Below the pieces are notes generated by a model. It saw only the letters and a program-made list of their open reading frames with translations, was not told the origin of the DNA and made no database searches. Below, piece after piece: positions 31,385 through 38,083 of a DNA stretch of 57,950 nt. Every line of letters begins with the position of its first letter. Within the stretch, counting starts at the first letter, position 1. The translations under genes were made by a program, and so were the position numbers. Origin of the DNA: Actinomycetes bacterium (lineage in GTDB: Bacteria; Actinomycetota; Acidimicrobiia; Acidimicrobiales; RAAP-2); NCBI GenBank assembly GCA_021845725.1, contig JAJZVL010000011.1, positions 1-57,950 on the forward strand. The letters run 5' to 3'.

Positions 31385-32693
31385 CCGTCGTCTCGGCGAG
31401 CTCGAGGCGAGGGTCCGACCCCTCCACGACTCCGGCGCCGGCCCGGACGAGGGCGCGCCTCCTGTCGAGCTCGACCGAACGTATGGCGAGGACCCACTCG
31501 CCGTCGCCCGTGGCGTCGGCCCAGCCGGCCGCACCGGCCCAGTAGCCGCGTGCGGCCGGCTCGAGCTCGGCGATCCGCTCCAACGCCGCTTGACGAGGTA
31601 CGCCGGCCACTGCGGGCGTGGGATGCAGGAGCGCCAGGAGGGCGAGCGATGTCGTGGCCGGCGCAGCGACGTCGCGCAGGGTCCCTCGCACGAGGGTCCC
31701 GAGTCGGGCGTCGGAACCGAGCCGGACGACCGTCGGCGTCTTCGGCACCGACAGCACGCTGCAGCGTTGCTCGAGGGCGTCGGCGACCGCGTCGACGACC
31801 AGACGGTGCTCTGCCCGATCCTTCGGAGAGTCCAAGAGCCGCTGGACCTGGTCGTCATCTTCGGACCCGGTGAGCGGCACGGTTCCGGCGAGCGGATGGG
31901 ACGTGACAGTCGATCCGCGGCGGCGGACCAGGAGCTCGGGCGACGCGCCCACGAGCCTGCCCGAGGGAATGGGGATCGAGAACGGCGAGAAGAGCCCACC
32001 GGGATCCCACAGCGCCTGCAGGATCAGGGACGCGACAGCGGGGGAGGGGAGTCGCACGTCGAGCATCCGGGCGAGGACGACCTTGGAGAGCTTCCCCGCG
32101 CGGATGTCGGCGACGGCGCGGGCGACGGCGCTGGCGTAGGCGGCGGGAGGCGGGACCTCTAGGAGTGTCGAGGGGTCGAAGGCCGCCGCAGCCGCGTCGC
32201 GCCCCGGCAAACCGTCGCGCCCCGGCAAACCGTCGCGCCCCGGCAAGCCGTCGCGCCTGCGGACGTCCACGCGCCAGGTCTGGCCGTCCGCGTCCCGGCA
32301 CCAGGTGACCGAAGGCACGATGAGCGTGGCGGGCGCGCCCGGGTCGAAGGCGAACGCCCCGAGCGCAGCCAGGCGGGGGACGCCGGTCGTTGCGCCGGCT
32401 CTCCCGCCTGCGTCCGCACCGGCACCGCCGACGGGCTCGACCGCGGCGAGCCATGCGCGCACCGCGAGGAGCGATCCCTCGTCCTCGAGGCCGTGGGGGA
32501 GGAAAAGGGTTGCTGCGATCCCCAGACCCGCGAGGACTCGCTCTCTGCCTCCGACGAGCACCCCGTTGTCCGCTGCCTGAGCGCCGATCGAGCTCGTCCA
32601 TGCCGAAAGAGACGACGGAGCAACGGGCGTCGTGGTTGCGACGAAGGCGCCGGGGTCGGGCGCGTGAGGAAGCGCCGCGCTCGAGGGTCGCAT
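31329..32693 (-). CDS. menF: Isochorismate synthase MenF-type
   Basis: 454 residues. Chorismate-binding enzyme of menaquinone (or siderophore) synthesis. Conserved blocks: AGKLSKVVLARML, SRPLAGT-like SHPLAGTVPL, SEDDDQVQRLLDSPKDRAEH, and the C-terminal GYWAGAAGWADATGDGEWVLA with the catalytic acid region. Adjacency to menG favours the menaquinone role. The N-terminal third holds a threefold RDGLPG insert. The start at 32693 follows menG by 11 bases; upstream in-frame codons only read the other frame of menG. Its end overlaps the kinase gene tail to tail. Confidence 0.85.
   Translation of the reverse strand: MRPSSAALPHAPDPGAFVATTTPVAPSSLSAWTSSIGAQAADNGVLVGGRERVLAGLGIAATLFLPHGLEDEGSLLAVRAWLAAVEPVGGAGADAGGRAGATTGVPRLAALGAFAFDPGAPATLIVPSVTWCRDADGQTWRVDVRRRDGLPGRDGLPGRDGLPGRDAAAAAFDPSTLLEVPPPAAYASAVARAVADIRAGKLSKVVLARMLDVRLPSPAVASLILQALWDPGGLFSPFSIPIPSGRLVGASPELLVRRRGSTVTSHPLAGTVPLTGSEDDDQVQRLLDSPKDRAEHRLVVDAVADALEQRCSVLSVPKTPTVVRLGSDARLGTLVRGTLRDVAAPATTSLALLALLHPTPAVAGVPRQAALERIAELEPAARGYWAGAAGWADATGDGEWVLAIRSVELDRRRALVRAGAGVVEGSDPRLELAETTVKLRPVLDALWPGASALL
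32196..32249 (-). repeat. 3 x 18-bp tandem repeat in menF
   Basis: Three exact or near-exact units of GTCGCGCCCCGGCAAACC (plus strand) encode RDGLPG repeats, giving Gly-X-Y triplets (GLP GRD) in register. The last copy has one A to G change. Confidence 0.95.
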
Positions 32694-32704
32694 GGTGCGG
32701 CCGC

Positions 32705-33412
32705 TCACCGACCGGTGGGGGCGCCAGCGCGCGTCGCCGTGAGGAGCTGGCTCAGCCCGCCCTGGAGGAGCTGGCGGCCGACCGCGGCGAAGCCTGCTTC
32801 GCGGAGCATGACCCGCAGCCCGGGATCCTCGGGCAGGTACGCGACGGAGTCGGGCAGGTACCGGTAGGCGCCGGGATCCGACAGCGCCGCACCGATCGTG
32901 GGGACGACGTGACGGAACCACACCCGGTGCCCGGCGCGTACGAGCGGGTTCGGTGGCGTCGCCACTTCGAGGATCGAGATACGGCCCCCGGGTCGAACGA
33001 CTCGAGCCGCCTCGGCGAACGAGGCCTCGAGGTCCGTGAAGTTCCTGAGCGCGTACGCGCACAGCACGCCGTCGAACGCGCACGTGGTGAAGGGGAGCGA
33101 GGCGGCGTCGGCCTGCACGGCAGGGAAGGGCTCGACACGGCTGGCCAGCATGCCCTCGCTCATGTCCGCTCCGACGACCCGGTACCCATGGCGCCTCGCG
33201 ATCGCGCCGAGCGCGCCCGTCCCACAGGCGAGGTCGAGGACCAGCGAGCCTGGCGCGAGCGCGAGGGCGCGGACGGTGCGCTGGCGCCAGTGCTGGTCGA
33301 GGCCGAGGCTGATGAACCGGTTGACCAGGTCGTAGCGGGGCGCGATCGCGTCGAACATCGCCCGCACTCGCACGGTCTTGTCCTTCCCTGAGGGCAGGTT
33401 CGGGGTCGTCAC
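32705..33412 (-). CDS. menG: Demethylmenaquinone methyltransferase (UbiE/MenG)
   Basis: 235 residues. Class I SAM methyltransferase for the last step of menaquinone synthesis. KTVRVRAMFDAIAPRYDLVN and NRFISLGLDQHWR are UbiE signatures, VLDLACGTGALG is the SAM site and CAYALRNFTD the post-motif region. GTG 33412 overlaps the upstream MaoC-type gene as GTGA, and menF follows after 11 bases, so hydratase-menG-menF form one minus-strand operon. Confidence 0.93.
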   Translation of the reverse strand: MTTPNLPSGKDKTVRVRAMFDAIAPRYDLVNRFISLGLDQHWRQRTVRALALAPGSLVLDLACGTGALGAIARRHGYRVVGADMSEGMLASRVEPFPAVQADAASLPFTTCAFDGVLCAYALRNFTDLEASFAEAARVVRPGGRISILEVATPPNPLVRAGHRVWFRHVVPTIGAALSDPGAYRYLPDSVAYLPEDPGLRVMLREAGFAAVGRQLLQGGLSQLLTATRAGAPTGR

Positions 33413-33867
33413 GGGCGGTAGTAGCGGAGCACGACCTCGGCCGCGCAGGAGGGCTTCGCCGCGTCTTGGACCGCGATCTCGACGTCGAGGATCACCTGGA
33501 CGCCTCCGGCGACCTCGTCGGCGGAGGCGAGAACGGCACCGAGGCGGACCGCGGAGCCGGACGGCACCGGCGCCGGGAACCGGACCCTGTTGCAGCCGTA
33601 GTTCAACCCGAACGCGACTCCCTCGACGCTCAGCACCTGGGGGAGCAGGAGCGGCACGAGCGAGAGCGTCAGGTACCCGTGGGCGATCGTCGTGCCGAAG
33701 GGTCCTTCAGCGGCGCGCTCGGGGTCGACGTGGATCCACTGGTGGTCCCCGGTGGCGTCGGCGAAGCGATCGATCCTCTCTTGGTCCACGACGAGGTAGT
33801 CGCTGTAGCCGAGATGCCGGCCCACCATGCCCCCGAGGTCGTCGATGCCGATGGTGGGCACAGGCAT
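33409..33867 (-). CDS. MaoC-like (R)-specific enoyl-CoA hydratase
   Basis: 152 residues, single hot-dog fold. The hydratase-2 signature is clear: ATGDHQWIHVDPERA with the catalytic Asp-x4-His pair, followed by GPFGTTIAHGYLTLSL and YGCNRVRFPAPV. Such enzymes hydrate (R)-enoyl-CoA in fatty acid or polyketide metabolism; the substrate is unknown. Coupling with menG may just reflect operon packing. No ribosome site is clear at ATG 33867. Confidence 0.88.
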   Translation of the reverse strand: MPVPTIGIDDLGGMVGRHLGYSDYLVVDQERIDRFADATGDHQWIHVDPERAAEGPFGTTIAHGYLTLSLVPLLLPQVLSVEGVAFGLNYGCNRVRFPAPVPSGSAVRLGAVLASADEVAGGVQVILDVEIAVQDAAKPSCAAEVVLRYYRP

Positions 33868-33900
33868 TCGTCGCGCGTCGTCACCCGATGGGGCGAGTGG

Positions 33901-34251
33901 CTACTTGAACCAGATCCGCTCGTAGTGCCGGCTCTCGGGATGGAGCAGCAGCGCGACGAGGATGCCGGCGAACAAAAGGTTCAAGATGCCGCCGAAGCCG
34001 CCTCCGGTGACCATGATGAAGAGGACCCCGAGCACGTAGGCGCAGGCGAGGACAACCGCCGCCCAGTACGCCACGCGCCGCTCGTTGGCGACGCCGAACG
34101 CGGCGACGGCGAGGAGGATGAAGATGAAGAGAAACGGCGACTGACCCAGGATCAGGGTGAAGAGGAGCGCCATCGCCGCGTTCAGGTAGGAGAAGAGGAC
34201 CGCGCCCTGGAGGGTCTGGGGCTGGCTGTGATCGATCCAACGGCCTGGCAC
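33901..34251 (-). CDS. Small multi-pass membrane protein
   Basis: 116 residues with three or four hydrophobic segments (VLFSYLNAAMALLFTLIL, FLFIFILLAVAAFGVA, AAVVLACAYVLGVLFIMV, ILNLLFAGILVALLL), ending HPESRHYERIWFK. I do not recognise a family. GTG 34251 has a weak -10-like CACAAT six bases upstream on the minus strand (34258-34263), consistent with a leaderless start. It sits ahead of the hydratase-menG-menF genes, 33 bases away, and may belong to that unit. Confidence 0.65.
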   Translation of the reverse strand: MPGRWIDHSQPQTLQGAVLFSYLNAAMALLFTLILGQSPFLFIFILLAVAAFGVANERRVAYWAAVVLACAYVLGVLFIMVTGGGFGGILNLLFAGILVALLLHPESRHYERIWFK

Positions 34252-34291
34252 CAGACCATTGTGCCAGCTGCGGCCCCGCTCGTGGCGTCGG

Positions 34292-34297
34292 TACGCT
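34292..34297 (+). promoter_or_regulatory. Leaderless -10 box (TACGCT) of the VIT1-type gene
   Basis: TACGCT ends 7 bases before GTG 34305. Confidence 0.55.
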
Positions 34298-34304
34298 TGC
34301 CCGC

Positions 34305-35048
34305 GTGACGAGCACCCGTCCGCGCCGGCTGAGGCGCACGTCGGCGACCAACGCCCACGGCGAGCGCCAGCACCGCAACGTCAAGTCCGGTGGCGCGAGG
34401 GCCGCCGTCTTCGGGGTCAGCGACGGGCTCGTCACGAACGTCTCGCTCATCCTGGGCGTGGCCGGCGCCCACCCGGCGGGAACGGTCGTGAGGCTGTCGG
34501 GGCTTGCGGGTCTCGTCGCGGGTGCGTTCTCGATGGCGGCGGGTGAGCTCGTGTCGATGCAGGCACAGCGGGACCTCTTCGAGCGCGAGCTCGAGATCGA
34601 GCGGGAGGCGCTCGAGCGCAACCCTGACGCCGAGCGCAGGGAGCTCGTGGCGATCTACCAGCGCAGGGGCCTCACACTGGCGTTCGCGAGCGAGCTCGCA
34701 GAGCTGATGATGCGCGACCCGCAGACGGCCCTCCAGACGCATGCCCGAGAGGAGCTCGGCATCGACCCCACAGCGCTCGGCTCTCCCGTCCTGGCCGCGG
34801 TGAGCTCTTTCGCGGCCTTCGCGCTCGGTGCGCTGCTCCCGCTCATCCCTTGGCTCGTCGGCCGTGGCAACGGTGCGCTCATCGCCTCGGTCTTGGTCGG
34901 CGGGGTCGCAGCGATCGGCGTGGGCGTGGTGCTCGGCGTGCTCACCGGGCGCTCGGTGCTGAAGGCGGCGGCGCGTCAGCTCCTCGTGGCGGCCGTCGCC
35001 GCCGCGGTCACCTACGGGATCGGCCGTGTCGTCGGCGTGTCGACCTGA
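34305..35048 (+). CDS. VIT1/CCC1 family transporter (predicted iron/manganese)
   Basis: 247 residues. FGVSDGLVTNVSLILGVAGA covers the first family helix, GAFSMAAGELVSMQAQRDLFE the second, then a cytoplasmic acidic metal-binding stretch (ELEIEREALERNPDAERREL) and three C-terminal helices. VIT1/CCC1 proteins export ferrous iron or manganese from the cytosol. The leaderless start is set by the -10 box. The 3' end overlaps the convergent mshD gene by 37 bases. Confidence 0.88.
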   Translation: MTSTRPRRLRRTSATNAHGERQHRNVKSGGARAAVFGVSDGLVTNVSLILGVAGAHPAGTVVRLSGLAGLVAGAFSMAAGELVSMQAQRDLFERELEIEREALERNPDAERRELVAIYQRRGLTLAFASELAELMMRDPQTALQTHAREELGIDPTALGSPVLAAVSSFAAFALGALLPLIPWLVGRGNGALIASVLVGGVAAIGVGVVLGVLTGRSVLKAAARQLLVAAVAAAVTYGIGRVVGVST

Positions 35049-35986
35049 GCGCCTGGCTCCACCTCGCCGGTGAACTGCACTTCGCGATGGTGCTCGGTGA
35101 AGCCGAGGGACCGGTAGAGGACGAGCGCGGGGGTGTTGGCGCTCTCCACGTAGAGCATCGCGGTCGGCACCCCTCGGGTGGCGAGGTGGCCGAGCCCGAC
35201 CCTCGTGAGCGCTCGGCCGAGGCCCCGTCCCTGGTAGTCGGGGTCGACACCGATCACGTAGATCTCGCCGAGGACGGGGTTCAGGTGCACCTTGGTCCAG
35301 CAGAACGCCGCGAGGCGGGTGCCCTCCTCGTGGAGCAGGAAGCCGGCGGGGTCGAACCACGGCTCACGTTCGCGGTGCTGGAGGTCGGCGAGCGTCCAGG
35401 AGCCCTGCTCGGGGTGGCCGGCGAACGCACGAGCGTTGACCTCGAGCCACGACTGCTCGTCACGGCCGGTTCGGAACGGGCGCACCGGGACGGGTGGCGA
35501 CGCGGCGTCCCCGAGCGCTGCGCTGGACAGCGGAGCGCGTAGCTGCAGGAGCTCTCGGATCGGGTGCAGCCCGCGTGCGGCCAGGCGGTCCGCACCGTGC
35601 GCGTGGCCGGTCCGCAGCCACACCCTGACGGTGCCGCCGCCCCGGGCAGCCACCTCGCCGAGTGCGGCGTCCACGAGCGCGCCGTGGGCGTCCGAGGGGG
35701 TGTCGCGCAGGCCCGGGTGGACCACGGTCTCGAGGTCCCACGTGCCCTCGCGTCTCGTGAGCGCTCCGTACCCGGCGAGGGCGTCGGTGCCCGAGACGCG
35801 TGCGAGCAGGGAAACCGTCTCACCCGTGGCGCCGTCGCCGAATGCGAGGGAAGCCTGGTCGCTCAGGCCGGGGAACCCGTCGGCCCTCCGCGCCTCGTCC
35901 AGCAGGGTCTGGACCTCGGCGCGCGCCTCATTGCCCAGCTGCGCGCCCGCGGCGACGCGCACGAGGGGATCTGGCGATGCCGGCAT
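35012..35986 (-). CDS. mshD: Mycothiol synthase MshD
   Basis: 324 residues, two GNAT domains in tandem. The C-terminal one has IGVDPDYQGRGLGRALTRVG, the acetyl-CoA binding loop, and ESANTPALVLYRSLGF; the N-terminal one is weaker, as in known MshD. MshD acetylates Cys-GlcN-Ins in the last step of mycothiol synthesis, the thiol found only in actinobacteria. ATG 35986 has a TAGCCT box 7 bases upstream, so longer in-frame extensions are not genuine. It converges on, and overlaps, the VIT1-type gene. Confidence 0.92.
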   Translation of the reverse strand: MPASPDPLVRVAAGAQLGNEARAEVQTLLDEARRADGFPGLSDQASLAFGDGATGETVSLLARVSGTDALAGYGALTRREGTWDLETVVHPGLRDTPSDAHGALVDAALGEVAARGGGTVRVWLRTGHAHGADRLAARGLHPIRELLQLRAPLSSAALGDAASPPVPVRPFRTGRDEQSWLEVNARAFAGHPEQGSWTLADLQHREREPWFDPAGFLLHEEGTRLAAFCWTKVHLNPVLGEIYVIGVDPDYQGRGLGRALTRVGLGHLATRGVPTAMLYVESANTPALVLYRSLGFTEHHREVQFTGEVEPGAQVDTPTTRPIP

Positions 35987-35993
35987 CGTGAGC

Positions 35994-35999
35994 AGGCTA
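35994..35999 (-). promoter_or_regulatory. Leaderless -10 box (TAGCCT) of mshD
   Basis: On the minus strand TAGCCT ends 7 bases before ATG 35986. Confidence 0.6.
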
Positions 36000-36081
36000 C
36001 CGGGGCCGTTGACGGCCCCAGCTCCCCGGTCGCTTGGCGTGCCCGTCGGCGGGCTTCTGCGCCCGAGAGGCGGCGCATCGC

Positions 36082-36087
36082 TATCCT
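36082..36087 (+). promoter_or_regulatory. Leaderless -10 box (TATCCT) of nth
   Basis: TATCCT ends 8 bases before GTG 36096 and selects it from a long open frame that starts 800 bases upstream. Confidence 0.55.
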
Positions 36088-36095
36088 CGCCCCTC

Positions 36096-36764
36096 GTGGC
36101 GGTCTCGCGGAGCCTCAGGACCCGGGCGAAGGTGGTCGTCGAGCGGCTCGCAGCGCAGTACCCCGGCACGCCGAAGCAGCTGTGCGCGCTGCACCACGAC
36201 AACGCGTTCCAGCTGCTCGTGGCGACGATCCTCTCCGCCCAGACCACCGACGAGCGGGTGAACCTGGTGACGCCCGACCTGTTCTCGGCATACCCGGACG
36301 CCGAAGCGCTCGCCCACGCGGACCCGACACGGCTCGAAGGGCTCATCCGCTCGACCGGGTTCTTTCGATCGAAGACGAAGAGCCTGATCGGAGCCTCTCA
36401 GGCGCTCGTCGAACGCTTCGGCGGCGAGGTGCCCTCGTCGATGGAGGACCTGGTGACGCTCCCTGGCGTAGGGAGGAAGACGGCGAACGTCGTGCTCAGC
36501 GTCGCGTTCGGCGAGCCCGGGTTCGCCGTCGACACGCACGTGGGACGGCTGTCGCGCCGGCTCGGCTTCACGGCCTCCTCGGATCCCGAGGTGGTCGAGC
36601 GCGACGTGGAGGCGCTCGTGCCTCCCGAGGAGTGGGGTGCCTTGAGCCTCCGGCTCATCCTGCACGGACGGGCGGTGTGCATGGCGCGCAAGCCGCGCTG
36701 TGGGACATGCGTGCTCGCCGACGTGTGCCCCTCGGCGCACCTGTTCGACCCCGCGCCCCTTTGA
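36096..36764 (+). CDS. nth: Endonuclease III (DNA glycosylase/AP lyase)
   Basis: 222 residues. Base-excision repair enzyme for oxidised pyrimidines. Helix-hairpin-helix LVTLPGVGRKTANVVLSVAF holds the catalytic Lys, VDTHVGRLSRRLG the catalytic Asp, and the iron-sulfur cluster cysteines are spaced C-x6-C-x2-C-x5-C in the last 35 residues (CMARKPRCGTCVLADVC). The divergent mshD promoter lies about 85 bases away. Confidence 0.95.
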   Translation: MAVSRSLRTRAKVVVERLAAQYPGTPKQLCALHHDNAFQLLVATILSAQTTDERVNLVTPDLFSAYPDAEALAHADPTRLEGLIRSTGFFRSKTKSLIGASQALVERFGGEVPSSMEDLVTLPGVGRKTANVVLSVAFGEPGFAVDTHVGRLSRRLGFTASSDPEVVERDVEALVPPEEWGALSLRLILHGRAVCMARKPRCGTCVLADVCPSAHLFDPAPL

Positions 36765-36793
36765 TTCGTTGAGGGAAAGAGTGGCAGGTGCAA

Positions 36794-36821
36794 TTGCGGG
36801 ATGGGGGCGTCGTTATATGAT
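36794..36821 (+). promoter_or_regulatory. Orphan promoter between nth and the toxin-antitoxin pair
   Basis: TTGCGG (36794-36799) and TATGAT (36816-36821), 16 bases apart, are the best -35/-10 pair in the window. Transcription would start near 36828, right on a perfect 12-base palindrome GGAACCGGTTCC (36828-36839). No convincing gene follows within 150 bases. Confidence 0.45.
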
Positions 36822-36827
36822 CGCCAC

Positions 36828-36920
36828 GGAACCGGTTCCCGCCACCTGGTTCCAGAGCGAAGCGCCGGGATCCGCCGCCTGGCCCGCTCGCACGACGGCG
36901 CCCTTCACGGGCGCCGTCGT
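36828..36920 (+). ncRNA. Candidate small RNA or attenuated leader
   Basis: The 93-base stretch runs from the predicted start of the orphan promoter to a perfect 12-bp hairpin. It begins with the palindrome GGAACCGGTTCC, and a second GGTTCC (36849-36854) can pair with its left half, so two alternative folds exist. No resemblance to SRP RNA, tmRNA, RNase P or 6S RNA is evident. It could also be the long leader of the vapB-like gene at 36997. Confidence 0.3.
36892..36920 (+). terminator. 12-bp perfect hairpin
   Basis: ACGACGGCGCCC (36892-36903) is exactly complementary to GGGCGCCGTCGT (36909-36920) over the loop TTCAC. There is no T-run, as is common for high-GC actinobacterial terminators. Confidence 0.6.
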
Positions 36921-36984
36921 CGCGTGGAGTGCCCTGGTCTCCGTCCGGCGGGGTCGCTCGCTCCATCGGTGGTACCTGCGGTGC

Positions 36985-36990
36985 TACCAT
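36985..36990 (+). promoter_or_regulatory. Leaderless -10 box (TACCAT) of the antitoxin-like gene
   Basis: TACCAT ends 6 bases before ATG 36997. Confidence 0.55.
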
Positions 36991-36996
36991 TCGGTG

Positions 36997-37266
36997 ATGG
37001 TCACCAAGCGCTCGGTGTCGATGTCGGAGGACGTGGCGAAGGCGGTGGAGGTGGCGGCCAAGGAGGACGGCGTCTCGTTCAGCGCGTGGCTGTCGGCGGC
37101 CGCCGAGCGCCAGCTCCGGGTCCGTCAAGGGCTGCGGGGGGTGGGGGCGTGGGAGTCGGAGGCCGGCCCGCTCACCGCGGAGGAGATCGCAGCAGGCGAG
37201 GCGCTGCTGAGCCGCCTCCTGTCTGGGGTGTCGGGAATGGCATCGCGAGTCCGTCGGCGGCCATGA
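36997..37266 (+). CDS. VapB-like antitoxin (ribbon-helix-helix type)
   Basis: 89 residues. KRSVSMSEDVAKAVEVAAKE resembles the DNA-binding ribbon-helix-helix of antitoxins, SFSAWLSAAAERQLRVRQ the second helix, and GPLTAEEIAAGEALL the toxin-binding tail seen in actinobacterial VapB-type proteins. ATGA overlap with the next gene and its own leaderless promoter fit an autoregulated toxin-antitoxin operon. Confidence 0.75.
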   Translation: MVTKRSVSMSEDVAKAVEVAAKEDGVSFSAWLSAAAERQLRVRQGLRGVGAWESEAGPLTAEEIAAGEALLSRLLSGVSGMASRVRRRP

Positions 37267-37655
37267 CGGCGCGCGACGGCCTCGCCTACGGCGTGGGGGC
37301 GCTGCGCGCCGCGGCCCATGGAGACCGGATGGTGTGGGCGCTGCACCGCGCGGCGCTCTCCTACGGCGTCGTCCCGGTCGTGGCGGTCGGCGCGGTTGCC
37401 GAGGCATACCGCACCGGGGTGCGCAAGGACCGACTGGACGCGCTGCTCTCCGGCGCCGAGGTGGAGCCCCTCGGGCGAGAGGGGGCCCAGCGCATCGGCG
37501 AGCTCGCCTCGCGAGCCGGCACCGCGGACCTCGTCGCGGTGTCGACGGCGGAGCTCGCGGCACGTCGGAACCTGGCGATCGTGAGCACGAGGCAGGCTGC
37601 CTTGCGCGCCGCCACGTCGTTGCTCGGCCACGACCTGGTCCAGTACGCGGTCTGA
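37263..37655 (+). CDS. Degenerate PIN-domain (VapC-like) protein
   Basis: 130 residues, ATG in an ATGA overlap with the antitoxin-like gene. The layout follows VapC toxins: an N-terminal strand and GALRAAAHGDRMVWALHRAA, AVGAVAEAYRTG with the conserved Glu, then RLDALLSGAEVEPL and GTADLVAVSTAELAARRN. The first catalytic Asp is replaced (LAYGVGAL against the usual L-D-A-G-A-L), the Asp after GTAD is Ala, and the terminal S-D-P-D-D loop reads STRQA. Only the Glu and one Asp remain, so RNase activity is doubtful. Family assignment rests on neighbour, length and partial motifs. Confidence 0.65.
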   Translation: MTARDGLAYGVGALRAAAHGDRMVWALHRAALSYGVVPVVAVGAVAEAYRTGVRKDRLDALLSGAEVEPLGREGAQRIGELASRAGTADLVAVSTAELAARRNLAIVSTRQAALRAATSLLGHDLVQYAV

Positions 37656-37697
37656 CGCGGGCTTGGCGGGCGCGGGCGCGTTCAGGTGGCTCGACGA

Positions 37698-37733
37698 GCG
37701 CCGGTCACCGCGCCGGTCACCGCGCCGGTCACG
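37698..37733. repeat. 3 x 12-bp tandem repeat
   Basis: GCGCCGGTCACC occurs three times in a row (last copy ends G). It lies between the toxin-like gene and the end of the small minus-strand gene, just touching the latter's stop codon. Confidence 0.9.
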
Positions 37734-37932
37734 ACGTCGGGGAGCGCCCTTCGGACGATGCCCGCTGCAAGCGGCGCAGCGCCCCCCTCAGGTCTCGCTC
37801 GACCGCGAACAGCTCTGCCGCGAGATCGGCGTCCGCCCCGTCTCGTGAATGCTCCGCGAGGGACGTCACCCGGCTGGCCAGGTCGGTCAGCGTCGAGGTG
37901 ATGGACGAGAGCTCGGCGCGCGTTGTGGCCAC
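37729..37932 (-). CDS. Small coiled protein, unknown
   Basis: 67 residues from GTG 37932, starting VATTRAELSSITSTLTDLAS. It is predicted to be one or two long amphipathic helices (LAAELFAVERDLRGALRRLQ) with a charged, polar tail. A weak -10-like CATGAT lies six bases upstream (37939-37944 on the minus strand). Longer in-frame extensions run antisense through hisD and are not genuine. I recognise no family. It is divergent from hisD. Confidence 0.5.
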   Translation of the reverse strand: MATTRAELSSITSTLTDLASRVTSLAEHSRDGADADLAAELFAVERDLRGALRRLQRASSEGRSPTS

Positions 37933-37954
37933 GCAGGCATCATGCCCTGGGCGG

Positions 37955-37997
37955 GCTCCACCTGCCGGGCCACCCAGCGGGCGCTCCACCTGCCGGG
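37955..37997. repeat. Direct repeat upstream of hisD, period 28
   Basis: GCTCCACCTGCCGGG occurs at 37955-37969 and again at 37983-37997. The two copies overlap a 10-bp inverted repeat and lie in the divergent region before the his promoter. Confidence 0.85.
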
Positions 37998-38004
37998 TGG
38001 CCCG
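37966..38004. promoter_or_regulatory. 10-bp inverted repeat upstream of the his promoter
   Basis: CGGGCCACCC (37966-37975) is complementary to GGGTGGCCCG (37995-38004), with 19 bases between. It lies about 45 bases before the his -10 box. It could be a regulator site or a hairpin. No known his regulator site is recognised. Confidence 0.35.
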
Positions 38005-38047
38005 TGCGGGTTGCACGCGCCCTTCGGGGCCAGGTTCGGCATCCCGG

Positions 38048-38053
38048 TAGCAT
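38048..38053 (+). promoter_or_regulatory. -10 box (TAGCAT) of the his operon
   Basis: TAGCAT ends 9 bases before GTG 38063, which opens a 6-codon ORF that runs into the hisD start. Confidence 0.5.
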
Positions 38054-38062
38054 CGGGTCCTC

Positions 38063-38083
38063 GTGATGGAGGAGCGGTGCTGA
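38063..38083 (+). CDS. Putative 6-residue leaderless leader ORF before hisD
   Basis: Codons GTG ATG GAG GAG CGG TGC TGA. It contains the hisD Shine-Dalgarno GGAGGAG (38068-38074), and its stop lies 4 bases inside hisD. Ribosomes ending here sit on the hisD GTG at 38077. It has no histidine codons, so it is not a classical his attenuator peptide. Confidence 0.3.
   Translation: MMEERC

Noticed and set aside
36828-36920. tRNA or SRP RNA in the nth-antitoxin gap
   Set aside because: GGTTCC occurs but no cloverleaf with acceptor and T arms can be drawn, and the SRP tetraloop motif GGAAG-CAGC is absent.
36818-36996. N-terminal extension of the antitoxin-like gene from ATG 36818
   Set aside because: The extension crosses the 12-bp hairpin and the gene's own -10 box, and has no antitoxin similarity.
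37698-37733. Tandem 12-mers as a CRISPR array
   Set aside because: The units are adjacent without spacers and far too short.
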